From a virus: 64,000 nucleotides of DNA. The notes under the pieces were generated by a model. That model did not search any database, was not told where the DNA came from, and saw only the letters and a list, made by a program, of their open reading frames with translations. Shown here one piece after another: positions 49,609 to 57,288 of this stretch. The stretch spans positions 62,001 to 126,000 of IMG/VR virus record IMGVR_UViG_3300005537_000001. One strand, given 5' to 3'. Made by a program: the position numbers and the translations under genes. The number at the start of each line of letters is the position of its first letter. Position 1 is the first letter of the stretch.

Positions 49609-50622
49609 ATGAAACAAGCGCTAATCTTCTTGCTGCTGTTTATGACGCTGCCCGCGGTGGCATCTCATCGCCACCGCTCGCGATCACCGATAGCTATGAC
49701 GACGTCAAGCGTTGGCGCGAAGATCGATGCCTTCTCAGCTAGGATGGCCGCTCAGCATCAGTTTGACCGGCAGGAGATTCATGATTTCCTTACCCGCACC
49801 GAACCAAACATGGACGTGTTCAAGTTCTTCAACCGCAAGGCGAAGAAGAACTTCACCCCAGAAGAGCTTGAGGAGCTGAAGCTTCTCGCTCAACTTCGAA
49901 TTCAGCATGGAGTGGAATTTTGGAACAAGAACCAGAAAGCCCTCGACAAGGCGCAACTCGTTTACGGTGTTCCAGCTGAAGTCATCGTCGGTTTGATCGG
50001 CATCGAGACAAGCTACGGCTCCTACCTTGGCAAGTTCAAGGAACACCAGGTACTGGTCACCCTCGCGTTCTACGGTGATCATCGTTCTAGCTACTTTCAA
50101 ACCGAGCTAGAAAGCTTCTTGGTGTTATCACGCGAGTTTGGCTGGGATCGAGAAAACATCCCATGCTCCTACGCTGGAGCCGTTGGCATTCCGCAGTTCA
50201 TGCCCGACAACATGAAGCCATACGCGGTAGACTTTGATGACGATGGACGAGTTGATCTCATGGACCCTGCCGACGCGATCGGCAGCGTCGCGAGCTTTCT
50301 TTCTCAGCATGGCTGGGTAAAGGGTGAAGCGATAGCAACTCGAACAGGCGCTAGGATAGCCCGCAAAACCTTCGTGCTCAGAACTCTGCCTGGTCCAGCT
50401 CCTACGATCTGGAAGAAGCAGGAAAATTTCACGGTGATTCGACGGTACAATCCGCTCGACTCATACGCGATGGCGATCTTCATCCTAGCAAACAAGGTGA
50501 AGGACGTTAAAGATCATCAGCTTGAACCTATCGAGATCGATTCGGTTCAGATTGAAGCTCCTCCGGAATCTGATGAGGAACCCATGATAAATAGTAACGA
50601 GATTTCAAATCTCATGTTTTAA
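49609..50622 (+). CDS. MltB-like lytic transglycosylase
   Basis: 337 aa. Signal peptide (LLLFMTLPAVAS), then the SLT_2 domain: GLIGIETSYGSYLG (catalytic Glu in IETSYG), SYAGAVGIPQFMPDNM and DFDDDGRVDLMDPADAIGSVASFL. Cleaves peptidoglycan glycan strands in the periplasm. No lipobox Cys after the signal, unlike many MltB. Lies between tRNAs under its own promoter; the last bases also form the closing helix of structured-element copy 6. Confidence 0.88.
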   Translation: MKQALIFLLLFMTLPAVASHRHRSRSPIAMTTSSVGAKIDAFSARMAAQHQFDRQEIHDFLTRTEPNMDVFKFFNRKAKKNFTPEELEELKLLAQLRIQHGVEFWNKNQKALDKAQLVYGVPAEVIVGLIGIETSYGSYLGKFKEHQVLVTLAFYGDHRSSYFQTELESFLVLSREFGWDRENIPCSYAGAVGIPQFMPDNMKPYAVDFDDDGRVDLMDPADAIGSVASFLSQHGWVKGEAIATRTGARIARKTFVLRTLPGPAPTIWKKQENFTVIRRYNPLDSYAMAIFILANKVKDVKDHQLEPIEIDSVQIEAPPESDEEPMINSNEISNLMF

Positions 50623-50746
50623 CCGTTGGTATTCAGTTATCTTAAACTTGTGTGTATAACCCGAGGACGTTCGATTCGTTCGTGGCCATTTGGAAAAGGG
50701 GGCCAATCTCTGAATCCGCTTTTGTTGAATCATGAGCTTTGAAATT
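50602..50746 (+). ncRNA. Recurrent structured element, copy 6
   Basis: Long interrupted closing helix: ATTTCAAA/TTTGAAAT, CTCATG/CATGAG and TTTAAC/GTTGAA. AACCGTTGGTATTCAGTTATC and CCGCTTTTGTT at the junction. Interior has a canonical T-arm GGACG-TTCGATT-CGTTC. Its 5' strand lies in the end of the transglycosylase gene. Confidence 0.6.
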
Positions 50747-50766
50747 TCATAATTTGGAGAATCGCG

Positions 50767-50856
50767 ATGATTGGTTTAGTTGCTCGGTGGGGACACAACG
50801 TCCTCTTGGTTTCGCTGGTGCTGTTGACGATCGTGTACGTCATATCTACGCGATAG
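50767..50856 (+). CDS. Small membrane peptide
   Basis: 29 aa, GGAG before the ATG. One TM helix (NVLLVSLVLLTIVYVI). Ends in TAG nine bases before the next ATG. Confidence 0.45.
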   Translation: MIGLVARWGHNVLLVSLVLLTIVYVISTR

Positions 50857-50865
50857 GAGCCCAAA

Positions 50866-51132
50866 ATGAATTTTGAAGAAGAGCTTAACAAGCTGGTGGC
50901 AGAATCTGGAAGCGCTACAACTCCAGAAGAACATCTCGCTATTCTTCGCAAGCTGCAGAAGCTTTTTGAGGACAACCGTAAACACGCGTACGATCATGGT
51001 GTTGAAACGTCAGCTTCTTACTATGACAACCCGGCGTACTGCATCATGGAAAATGCTGAGAACGGTGGGATCAACGTTTACACGGCAACCAACTACTACG
51101 AGTGGTTGCCATCGAGCTGGGATCGATGTTGA
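50866..51132 (+). CDS. Distant member of the PSSM-Cys family
   Basis: 88 aa, AGGAG before the ATG. Helical N-terminal half, acidic-to-polar middle, and C-terminus YYEWLPSSWDRC, which keeps W-(I/V/L)-PSS and the final Cys of the 39-41 kb paralogues with two extra residues. The spacer 51133-51402 after it has no gene I can support. Confidence 0.6.
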   Translation: MNFEEELNKLVAESGSATTPEEHLAILRKLQKLFEDNRKHAYDHGVETSASYYDNPAYCIMENAENGGINVYTATNYYEWLPSSWDRC

Positions 51133-51402
51133 ACTGGCGATAACCGAGCTAGCCAGCGGTACGGGACGAGCTCACCCATAAGCGAGCTCACTGAATTTGA
51201 TCACCCTACCCAAGGGGTTCGAGAGAGTGGTTGGAAGCATCTCGGCAAGCGCGGCAATGCAAACCGCCGTGATCAAACGCATGCATCAGTTGACGGCGAC
51301 TGCGATAGCCGAGACTAATCGGGAGAGACCGATTGACACGCCGGTACAGACGGCGACGCGGCGAACTTTGAACCGGCCAGGGAGAAGTTCTCCAAGTATA
51401 CT

Positions 51403-51492
51403 GGAAGTGTGGCAGAGTGGTTGATTGCACCAGTCTTGAAAACTGGAGGCTACGCAAGTGGCTCGTGAGTTCGAATCTCACCGCTTCCGCCA
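51403..51492 (+). tRNA. tRNA-Ser (TGA)
   Basis: Class II, 90 nt. Acceptor GGAAGTG/CGCTTCC, G73, CCA. Stem CCAGT/ACTGG with loop CTTGAAA, long variable arm, T-arm GTGAG-TTCGAAT-CTCAC. Confidence 0.9.
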
Positions 51493-51735
51493 ATTTGATT
51501 TAGCGAAAAATTCTGACAATGCACTGCTTGATGTCGAAACATCGTGATGATGTAATCAAGTATCAGGTTAAACGTTTGTCGGCGCGCTAGTAGATTTTTG
51601 AAGTAGATTGTAAGAGGTCCATAACGCAGAGCGTAGCTTAGCGGCTCGCGCTGCCGGATTCGCGATACGGATTGCATTGCCGGGTTATTTGTACCGCGCG
51701 GATGTATGAAGTACCTGTCTACTTCACTTGTTTAT
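51493..51735 (+). other. Non-coding spacer
   Basis: No supported ORF. G-C-rich, tRNA-like fragments near 51630 (GTAGCTTAGCGG) without pairing partners. Confidence 0.3.
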
Positions 51736-51811
51736 GGGGGATTAGCTCAGCTGGGAGAGCGTACGGTTTGCATCCGTAAGGTCATCGGTTCGATCCCGAT
51801 ATTCTCCACCA
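51736..51811 (+). tRNA. tRNA-Ala (TGC)
   Basis: Acceptor GGGGGAT/ATTCTCC, stem TACGG/CCGTA with loop TTTGCAT, T-arm ATCGG-TTCGATC-CCGAT, encoded CCA. Confidence 0.9.
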
Positions 51812-51882
51812 ATTTTGAAAAACCGATAGACATGGTTATCTATCATTCACGCTACCCGTGTCGAACTTTTGTTTTTCAAATT
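51811..51882 (+). ncRNA. Recurrent structured element, copy 7 (minimal form)
   Basis: 72 nt. Closing helix AATTTTGAAAAAC / GTTTTTCAAATT (one bulged T), AACCGATAGACATGGTTATC, interior hairpin CACG/CGTG and AACTTTTGTT. No inserted material, so it shows the minimum element. Begins at the CCA end of tRNA-Ala. Confidence 0.6.
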
Positions 51883-52022
51883 CGATTTTGAGACCCGAGA
51901 AATCGGGGTTATGGACCGCGGTGGTTGGCACGCTTAGACGTTGAGCTGAATATACCTGGGTTAGAAGCTCACCGAACGGGATTCTAGGCCTCTGCAGTGC
52001 ACGAACTATCTCTCAAAATTTT

Positions 52023-52098
52023 CGGAGTGTCGCCTAGCGGCCATGGCACTGGTTTTGGGTACCAGCTCTCGCGAGTTCGAGTCTCGCCACTCCGACCA
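52023..52098 (+). tRNA. tRNA-Pro (TGG)
   Basis: Acceptor CGGAGTG/CACTCCG, stem CTGGT/ACCAG with loop TTTGGGT (G37 as in proline tRNAs), T-arm GCGAG-TTCGAGT-CTCGC, encoded CCA. Confidence 0.85.
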
Positions 52099-52109
52099 TT
52101 TATGCACAC

Positions 52110-52130
52110 CTACCATGTTGTAGGATGTGT
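52110..52130 (+). repeat. Small hairpin repeat behind tRNA-Pro (copy 2)
   Basis: CTAC-CATGTT-GTAG then GATGTG, 12 nt after the tRNA. Stem changes relative to copy 1 keep pairing. Further hairpins TGAGGTAG/CTGCCTCA and ACTGGTTTT/AAAACCAGT follow to about 52184. Confidence 0.5.
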
Positions 52131-52267
52131 TATGAGGTAGTCTGACTGCCTCAGTCTATTTTACTGGTTTTCGTAAAACCAGTTGGGGTGGGTTAGCAAT
52201 AGCCGCCGGTTACTGGACCTAAACCAGTTGGTGGGGCGGTCGACTAAGTCGGCCCCGCGTTTGAATT

Positions 52268-52399
52268 GACAACCGTTGATGATTGGTTATCTTTCGCCAA
52301 AACTGAAAGGCTAGCACAATTGGAATAGTGCACCCAACTTAGACTTGGGAGATGAGGGTTCGAGTCCCCGCTAAAACATCGATCTTCGCTTTTGTTGTC
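52268..52399 (+). ncRNA. Recurrent structured element, copy 8
   Basis: Closing helix GACAAC (52268-52273) / GTTGTC (52394-52399), AACCGTTGATGATTGGTTATC and CGCTTTTGTT at the junction. Interior contains the Leu (TAG)-like sequence. Confidence 0.6.
52305..52378 (+). tRNA. tRNA-Leu (TAG)-like, poor acceptor stem
   Basis: D-arm GCAC...GTGC, anticodon stem CCCAA/TTGGG with loop CTTAGAC, T-loop TTCGAGT. The acceptor strands GAAAGGC and CTAAAAC do not pair, and the variable arm is short for leucine. It lies wholly inside structured-element copy 8. Probably a degraded or unconventional tRNA. Confidence 0.35.
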
Positions 52400-52424
52400 A
52401 TCATAATTTTCAAGGAGATTGCTC

Positions 52425-52748
52425 ATGAATAAAATCGCAGCAGCTTTGCTTCTCTCGATTATTGCTGGATGCACGATAACTCCAGCTCCGTATACGTACG
52501 CGCAGGAAGTCTGCACGGTTAACGGCGTTGTCGTCGCGTGTTATAATCCAGACTACGTAGTTTATCCAGCTTACGCCGACGCGTATATCTGGGACGCAGA
52601 ATTTGGTGCCTACTACTTCTGGGGTGGTGGATATCGTCACTACATGGATCGAGATTGGCGCTATGGACACGGTGTTCCACGCGGATACTGGCATGGTAAC
52701 CGAGTCTACGGTGGTCATGGCGGATTCCATGGCGGTCATCACCGCTAA
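52425..52748 (+). CDS. Small lipoprotein, Tyr/Gly/His-rich
   Basis: 107 aa from ATG 52425 with AAGGAG upstream. Lipobox IIAGC gives lipidated Cys at about 16. Mature part Tyr-rich, then a Gly/His-rich end (HGGFHGGHHR) that could bind metals. Likely outer-membrane or periplasmic surface. Function unknown. Confidence 0.7.
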   Translation: MNKIAAALLLSIIAGCTITPAPYTYAQEVCTVNGVVVACYNPDYVVYPAYADAYIWDAEFGAYYFWGGGYRHYMDRDWRYGHGVPRGYWHGNRVYGGHGGFHGGHHR

Positions 52749-52778
52749 TTTAATTTCTCTAGCATGAGAGTGACGTGA

Positions 52779-52849
52779 GCGGGATTGGTGTAGTGGTAGC
52801 CCGAAACCTTGCCAAGGTCTAAGTACCGGTTCGATTCCGGTATCCCGCT
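52779..52849 (+). tRNA. tRNA-Gly (GCC), CCA not encoded
   Basis: Acceptor GCGGGAT/ATCCCGC, loop TTGCCAA, T-arm ACCGG-TTCGATT-CCGGT. The T73 is followed by CAG, so the phage or host CCA-adding enzyme is needed. Confidence 0.85.
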
Positions 52850-52886
52850 CAGGTCACTTTTGTGCTTTGATGTTTAGAGCTAAATC

Positions 52887-53390
52887 ATGATAACGATCGA
52901 AAGAAATGGTTGGGCTGTTTCTCGCCGGCTTGGCGTCGGTGATCGAGAACACGTTAGAGCTGGGCTGCTTCAGGTTTACTGCATGGATACGACCGATGTC
53001 GTTAAGCAGTGCGAGGGTGCCCTTGCCGCGGCAAAGAAGCTGCAAAAGACGGCGCGCATCTACATCAACGCCAAGAAGCTACCACCGGAAATCACCAACC
53101 ACATCATCATGTCAACCTTCGGGCAGCACCGCGATCACGATCTCATGGAGGAGAAAGATCTAAGCCGCAAGCGCTTTGAGTGGGTGCTTGGACGCTGCGA
53201 CATCATCGTTGCTCCCCATGGAGGATCCGTTACAGCTCTTCGAGACATCATTGTGGAACTTTGGAATTCTACTGGTGGAAGAGAGATTACTGGCGGCAAC
53301 CATGGACAGCTTACTGAAGCTGAGCTGCGCAAGCTTCATCCCCAGTTCTACGGTGGCGAAGAAGATCTTTGGACTGAGTACAACAAATAA
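52887..53390 (+). CDS. Hypothetical protein
   Basis: 167 aa; ATG 52983 (135 aa) is another possible start. Alpha/beta; the middle has a SRKRFEWVLGRCDIIVAP stretch. No family recognised. Confidence 0.55.
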   Translation: MITIERNGWAVSRRLGVGDREHVRAGLLQVYCMDTTDVVKQCEGALAAAKKLQKTARIYINAKKLPPEITNHIIMSTFGQHRDHDLMEEKDLSRKRFEWVLGRCDIIVAPHGGSVTALRDIIVELWNSTGGREITGGNHGQLTEAELRKLHPQFYGGEEDLWTEYNK

Positions 53391-53394
53391 ATTT

Positions 53395-53486
53395 GGAAGT
53401 GTGGCAGAGCCTGGTTTATTGTACCTCCCTGCTAAGGAGGAGCTGACTAACGTTGGCCGTGAGTTCGAATCTCACCACTTCCGCCA
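53395..53486 (+). tRNA. tRNA-Ser (GCT)
   Basis: Class II, 92 nt. Acceptor GGAAGTG/CACTTCC, loop CTGCTAA, long variable arm, T-arm GTGAG-TTCGAAT-CTCAC, G73, encoded CCA. Confidence 0.9.
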
Positions 53487-53501
53487 AATAAGGAAATCGT
53501 C

Positions 53502-53726
53502 ATGACCCTCAAGAATAACACCGTAGCAAGCATTCTACTCAACGTTTGCAGTCGTTCAAGCGATATTGATCTGATAATTTACGGCGAGTGGCTCAAGAGT
53601 CACGGAGCCGTCCCACTGGAATACCCAAATGAATCTCAAGAACTCAAATGTTCACCAGGCCTTGCTGAACGCCTACGCGTATTTCAAGAATCTACTGCTG
53701 GTGATCAAGGATCAGCTACCGCTTAA
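53502..53726 (+). CDS. Hypothetical small protein
   Basis: 74 aa. Contains RSSDIDLIIYGEWLKSHG. Its last 98 bases overlap the next ORF in another frame. Unknown. Confidence 0.5.
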   Translation: MTLKNNTVASILLNVCSRSSDIDLIIYGEWLKSHGAVPLEYPNESQELKCSPGLAERLRVFQESTAGDQGSATA

Positions 53727-53952
53727 GCGCTTTATTCGGAATTTCTTCATCACGCGCAACGCGTGGGGATTGTTCCACGTAAACTCGCACGTTGCTCAGG
53801 GTACCGGCAAACCGAAGGTCGCGTACAATACGAAGAAATCAGCGGTTAAAGCGGCAGAGTCTATGGGCAAGAAGCATGGAAAGCACTTCAGTCCGTACAA
53901 ATGCCTGCACTGCAGCGGGTTTCATATCGGTAGAAATCGAGACAACAAATAA
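53629..53952 (+). CDS. Hypothetical protein with Cys/His end
   Basis: 107 aa. C-terminal SPYKCLHCSGFHIGR suggests a small zinc site; basic overall. The long overlap with 53502-53726 leaves its true start uncertain. Confidence 0.55.
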   Translation: MNLKNSNVHQALLNAYAYFKNLLLVIKDQLPLKRFIRNFFITRNAWGLFHVNSHVAQGTGKPKVAYNTKKSAVKAAESMGKKHGKHFSPYKCLHCSGFHIGRNRDNK

Positions 53953-54066
53953 TTCTGACTGTTGACAAGCCGTCGTAACGAGAAGGTGGACCTAGGGACT
54001 TTTACGGCTTTCTACCTAGGGCGTCAACGCATTGGCACTCGAGCGCTAAAATCGTTACAGTCAGAT
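53953..54066 (+). ncRNA. Structured RNA element
   Basis: TCTGACTGT near 53954 pairs ACAGTCAGA near 54057, and GTAACGA pairs TCGTTAC beside it; inner AAGCCGT pairs ACGGCTT. Over 20 pairs join a 110-nt segment, and no ORF is present. Ends next to tRNA-Ser (CGA). Confidence 0.45.
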
Positions 54067-54067
54067 T

Positions 54068-54158
54068 GGAAGCATGGCAGAGTGGTTTATTGCACCTGGT
54101 TCGAACCCAGGAAATCATAAATGTTGGTTCGTAGGTTCGAATCCTACTGCTTCCTCCA
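54068..54158 (+). tRNA. tRNA-Ser (CGA)
   Basis: Class II, 91 nt. Acceptor GGAAGCA/TGCTTCC, stem CCTGG/CCAGG with loop TTCGAAC, T-arm GTAGG-TTCGAAT-CCTAC, encoded CCA. Confidence 0.9.
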
Positions 54159-54199
54159 CATAAATAGCCCAGTGTTATCACCCCATCTAGGAGAATTTC

Positions 54200-54463
54200 A
54201 TGAGTGACGTAGAACAGACAGTTGAGGCTCCAGCCTCTGGCGACACGGTAGCCGATGGTTTTTTCGCCAGCGTTTACAGCAAGATCGTTGCCGAGGTAAA
54301 AGCCGTTGAGAAGGATGCGCTTGCCGTTGAAGCGAAGGTCAAGGCTTCAATCGAGGCATTCGCGGCCGGCATTTCAGCTAAGCTCCACAGCCTTCACGCT
54401 GAAGCTGCCGTTGTTGCAGCTGACGTTAAGACGGATGTTGCTGAAGTAGAAACGAAGGTCTAA
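54200..54463 (+). CDS. Hypothetical Ala/Val-rich helical protein
   Basis: 87 aa, AGGAG before the ATG. Ala/Val/Lys heptads (VKAVEKDALAVEAKVKA) form a likely coiled coil. Unknown. Confidence 0.6.
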   Translation: MSDVEQTVEAPASGDTVADGFFASVYSKIVAEVKAVEKDALAVEAKVKASIEAFAAGISAKLHSLHAEAAVVAADVKTDVAEVETKV

Positions 54464-54764
54464 CTTTTTCAAAGTCCGACCTATCGCTGGTTGAACAGCT
54501 GAAAGGCACGTGTGGATGCTAGCGTCCACCAACCAGAGGAAGCTCGGGACTGGCACAAGAGACGTGTGGGAGGGAAACCGTTAAACCACCGTGATCGCCA
54601 GCAAGCCAAACAGAACGAGGGAATCTCTTGCTTATTCGTTCGGGTTGGTGCGGCGATGATCTGGATTTAAACCCAGGGAGCACGTTCGTAAGAGCGTAGT
54701 GGAATGATAGGATAAAACAAAATCCCGGCTATTTGGACTTTGAAAATTATTTAGGAGAGATGCA
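54464..54764 (+). other. Non-coding structured spacer
   Basis: No ORF. CTGGTTG/CAACCAG enclosing GTGGA/TCCAC (about 54490-54536), then a lone anticodon-arm-like TCTGG-ATTTAAAC-CCAGG with an 8-nt loop near 54660-54678. No acceptor or T-arm found, so not called a tRNA. Confidence 0.35.
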
Positions 54765-54968
54765 ATGACACCGCGAGAACGAGTTAAGGCAGCAGAAGAG
54801 CGTCTGAAAGCGCTTGGCGTTAAGGACGTAAAGTTCGCTTGGAACTATGAAGCGGTAGCCAAGAATACACCAGATCAGGTTTTTACCGACGTGGCTGTCG
54901 CGCTTGAGGCATACCTTGACGGTAAGTACACTCCTCTAGCTGAGCTTAACGACCGTCCTGCTGCATGA
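54765..54968 (+). CDS. Hypothetical small protein
   Basis: 67 aa, TAGGAGA before the ATG. Helical N-terminus (RVKAAEERLKALG). Unknown. Confidence 0.6.
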   Translation: MTPRERVKAAEERLKALGVKDVKFAWNYEAVAKNTPDQVFTDVAVALEAYLDGKYTPLAELNDRPAA

Positions 54969-55126
54969 AAAGCTTGAGGCATCGGCGAGGAGGTGGTAGC
55001 TTCAACCTCAAGGGGAAGCTTACCAAAGCGTGCGCCTGTCGGTGCTGCACGATGATAAACCCTAAATACAAGATAAAGAAAAAGGAAGATCAAAGAGAAC
55101 TTCATCTTGCGCTAAGAGGTGTTTAA
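54965..55126 (+). CDS. Small Cys-cluster basic protein
   Basis: 53 aa, ATGA overlap. Very basic, with CACRCC in the middle and a Lys-rich second half. Unknown. Confidence 0.5.
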   Translation: MKSLRHRRGGGSFNLKGKLTKACACRCCTMINPKYKIKKKEDQRELHLALRGV

Positions 55127-55127
55127 C

Positions 55128-55658
55128 GTGGAATCAGTACCCTATTCTGTCGGTCGCAGCCAGATTCAAGATGGCGACATCGTATTCATGGCTCACCGTA
55201 AAACGGTTATGTCATTCATAATCAGGCTGTTCACGCGATCAATCTACTCGCACTGCAACATTGCATTTTGGATTGATACGCCAGCTGGAAAGAGGCTGAT
55301 GGCCGTTGAAGCGCAGGGCGGAACGGCGCGTCGAGTCATCAATCTTAGCTGCTATGAAAAGCTTAGCGACATGCACGTCGTATCTCCTCCTAAAGATTGG
55401 AACACCGTGGCACCGGTCGCGCTGGTTGAGCTTGGATTTCAGAAATACAGCTACATCGACGCGATCTACGTTGGGCTGAGAGAATTTCTCCTGCAGTATT
55501 TTGACATCAAGATAGCCGAAAAGCGACTTGGTGAAATCTGTTCTGAATTTGTTGCGCGTATTAATCAAATGCCGGACCAACAGATTAGTCCAGAGCTTTT
55601 GATGCAAGAGCTTAACCGTGAAGGTCATCAAATCAAGCTGATGATTTCACGCCCATAA
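55128..55658 (+). CDS. Permuted papain-like (YiiX/NlpC-type) hydrolase
   Basis: 176 aa from GTG 55128 with AGAGG upstream (GTG 55119 is another option). QDGDIVFMAHRKT...IRLFTRSIYSHCNIAFW matches the YiiX family start with catalytic His in YSHCNI; GEICSEFVARI supplies the Cys. The family cleaves amide bonds, possibly in peptidoglycan or lipids. Found near a transglycosylase, so cell-wall action is plausible. Confidence 0.75.
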   Translation: MESVPYSVGRSQIQDGDIVFMAHRKTVMSFIIRLFTRSIYSHCNIAFWIDTPAGKRLMAVEAQGGTARRVINLSCYEKLSDMHVVSPPKDWNTVAPVALVELGFQKYSYIDAIYVGLREFLLQYFDIKIAEKRLGEICSEFVARINQMPDQQISPELLMQELNREGHQIKLMISRP

Positions 55659-55661
55659 CTT

Positions 55662-55753
55662 GGAAACGTGGGAGAGTGGCTTAATCCACCAGATTGGAAA
55701 TCTGGAGAGTCACGCAAGTGGCTCCGTGAGTTCGAATCTCACCGTTTCCGCCA
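55662..55753 (+). tRNA. tRNA-Ser (GGA)
   Basis: Class II, 92 nt. Acceptor GGAAACG/CGTTTCC, stem CCAGA/TCTGG with loop TTGGAAA, G73, CCA. Starts four bases after the hydrolase stop. Confidence 0.9.
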
Positions 55754-55758
55754 ATTAT

Positions 55759-55851
55759 GCTTCTGTAGTTTAATGGTAGAACGCCGGCCTTATACCCCGG
55801 ATAGCGCCAGATTAGCGCGTGGTGGAGGTTCGATTCCTCCCAGAAGCACCA
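55759..55851 (+). tRNA. tRNA-Ile (TAT) with long variable region
   Basis: 93 nt. Acceptor GCTTCTG/CAGAAGC, loop CTTATAC (C-C mismatch closing the stem), T-arm GGAGG-TTCGATT-CCTCC, encoded CCA. The variable region of about 20 nt is unusually long for isoleucine. Confidence 0.7.
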
Positions 55852-55939
55852 ATTTCAATGCGTCGATAGCTCAGAGTTCTGGCGACTACCTTGTACAGGG
55901 GAAAGTTGGATGCTTGCTGCGACGGAGGCGGTTGATCAC

Positions 55940-56011
55940 GCTTCTATAGCTCAAGCGAAGAGCAGCCGGTATTTAACCGGCGTGTCGGTGGTTAGAATCC
56001 ATCTCGGCGCT
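55940..56011 (+). tRNA. tRNA-Lys (TTT)-like with duplicated 5' part
   Basis: D-arm GCTC...GAGC, stem GCCGG/CCGGC with loop TATTTAA (no T33), T-arm GGTGG-TTAGAAT-CCATC. The acceptor pairs only 5 of 7 locally, but the 3' strand TCGGCGC pairs 7 of 7 with GCGTCGA at 55860-55866, start of an 80-nt partial duplicate (GCGTCGATAGCTCA vs GCTTCTATAGCTCA). CCA not encoded. Confidence 0.45.
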
Positions 56012-56036
56012 CCTCAACATAGGTACCTGATTGAAG

Positions 56037-56066
56037 TTGTAATCTTCACGTGACGCGTGATATAAT
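56037..56066 (+). promoter_or_regulatory. Predicted promoter
   Basis: -35 TTGTAA (56037-56042), 18 bp, -10 TATAAT (56061-56066); about 100-nt leader to the vWA gene. Confidence 0.6.
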
Positions 56067-56168
56067 TCTAACTTGAAAGTTTTTCAGGTTGAGTCCTGAT
56101 TAAATATTTTGTGCGATGCTGATCGCATTTTTGCACTTTACAATTTATTTTTAGAAGGAAAAACTTTA

Positions 56169-57233
56169 ATGAAGAAAAACTATATCGGCATTTCTCGTGA
56201 CCATTCTGGTTCCATGTTCTCGATCGCTCGCCCAGCAGCCCGCGACTACAATGACAACATAGCTTCCATTCAAGAAGCGTCGCAATCCCAAAATCAAGAC
56301 ACGATCGTTTCGGTAGTTGAGTGTGGTGGAAACCACGGCATTCCGATTCGGCGCGTCATCGTGAACTCAAACGTATCCACGTTACAGCCAATCGCAGAGA
56401 GCTCATATCATACCGGTGGCGGCACCGCCCTGTTTGATTCAATCGGTGAGCTCATCGAGATGTTTGAAAAGGTACCTGATGCATCCAATCCGGATGTTTC
56501 GTTTCTCATCATGGCGGTTACCGACGGTGAGGAACAGCACTCGCGCAAGTACAACGCGCGCAGCCTTGCAGCTAAGATTCGTGAGCTGCAAGCTACCGAC
56601 CGCTGGACATTCGTATTCCGGGTTCCCGTTGGTTATGGTCGTAAGCTTGCAAGCTTAGGTATTCCGGATGGCAACATTCTTGAGTGGGAACAATCATCAC
56701 ACGGCGTGCAGGTAGCTTCTGCTGCCACCCGCTCGGCATTTACGGATTACTACAGCGCTCGTTCGGCTGGTGCAACTTCTACCAAGAAGTTCTACGCTGA
56801 TCTTTCAAGCGTTTCAAGCAAGGACGTCGCCGTAGCTCTCCGCGATATTTCATCTGAAGTTATGCTGTGGCCGGTATCAACAAAGGATGATGGTGCCGCG
56901 ATTCGCGACTTCGTAGAACAGCGCCTCAACGGTGACCCTCTTTTGAAGGGCGCCGCATTTTACCAGCTTGTCAAAACCGAGAAGGAAGTGCAAGATCACA
57001 AGCGTCTAATCATCCGCGATAAAACTTCAAATGCAATCTACGAGGGAGCCGCGGCGCGTAAGATGATGGGCCTACCAACGTATGGAACCATCCGCTTGGC
57101 GCCAGATGATCTTGGTAACTTTGATCTTTTCATCCAATCGACTTCTGTAAACCGTAAGGTCGACAAGGGCACGCAGGTGCTGTACTGGAAGAATGTAGGC
57201 AAAGCTTACAAAGAAGGACCGTCCGCTCGCTAA
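56169..57233 (+). CDS. von Willebrand factor A-domain protein
   Basis: 354 aa from ATG 56169 with AAGGAA upstream. MIDAS metal site: SRDHSGSM (DxSxS-like D-H-S-G-S), HTGGGTALFD (Thr) and AVTDGEE (Asp). The C-terminal 150 residues form a second, unrecognised domain. vWA proteins mediate protein contacts; similar proteins occur in large phages. Confidence 0.8.
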   Translation: MKKNYIGISRDHSGSMFSIARPAARDYNDNIASIQEASQSQNQDTIVSVVECGGNHGIPIRRVIVNSNVSTLQPIAESSYHTGGGTALFDSIGELIEMFEKVPDASNPDVSFLIMAVTDGEEQHSRKYNARSLAAKIRELQATDRWTFVFRVPVGYGRKLASLGIPDGNILEWEQSSHGVQVASAATRSAFTDYYSARSAGATSTKKFYADLSSVSSKDVAVALRDISSEVMLWPVSTKDDGAAIRDFVEQRLNGDPLLKGAAFYQLVKTEKEVQDHKRLIIRDKTSNAIYEGAAARKMMGLPTYGTIRLAPDDLGNFDLFIQSTSVNRKVDKGTQVLYWKNVGKAYKEGPSAR

Positions 57234-57241
57234 AGCTGCGT

Positions 57242-57269
57242 GAAGTCCCGAACCATTATTCGGGACTTC
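57242..57269 (+). terminator. Hairpin, likely terminator
   Basis: GAAGTCCCGAA-CCATTA-TTCGGGACTTC, 11-12 pairs, right after the vWA gene; no T-run. Confidence 0.55.
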
Positions 57270-57288
57270 ACTTCACAAGGAGATTTAC

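Noticed and set aside
52160-52260. Second CTA anticodon in ACTGG-ACCTAAA-CCAGT
   Set aside because: It lacks T33 and has no D-, T- or acceptor-arm partners; it is just a hairpin.
49271-52399. Permuted tRNA genes (3' half first) in the structured elements
   Set aside because: T-arm-like pieces and acceptor-like hairpins occur (for example CCTTCC-GCGA-GGAAGG), but no D-arm fits between them and the 3' strand, so complete permuted tRNAs could not be built.
54640-54700. tRNA with 8-nt anticodon loop (frameshift or ochre suppressor)
   Set aside because: An anticodon-arm-like hairpin only; no acceptor, no T-arm and no CCA found around it.
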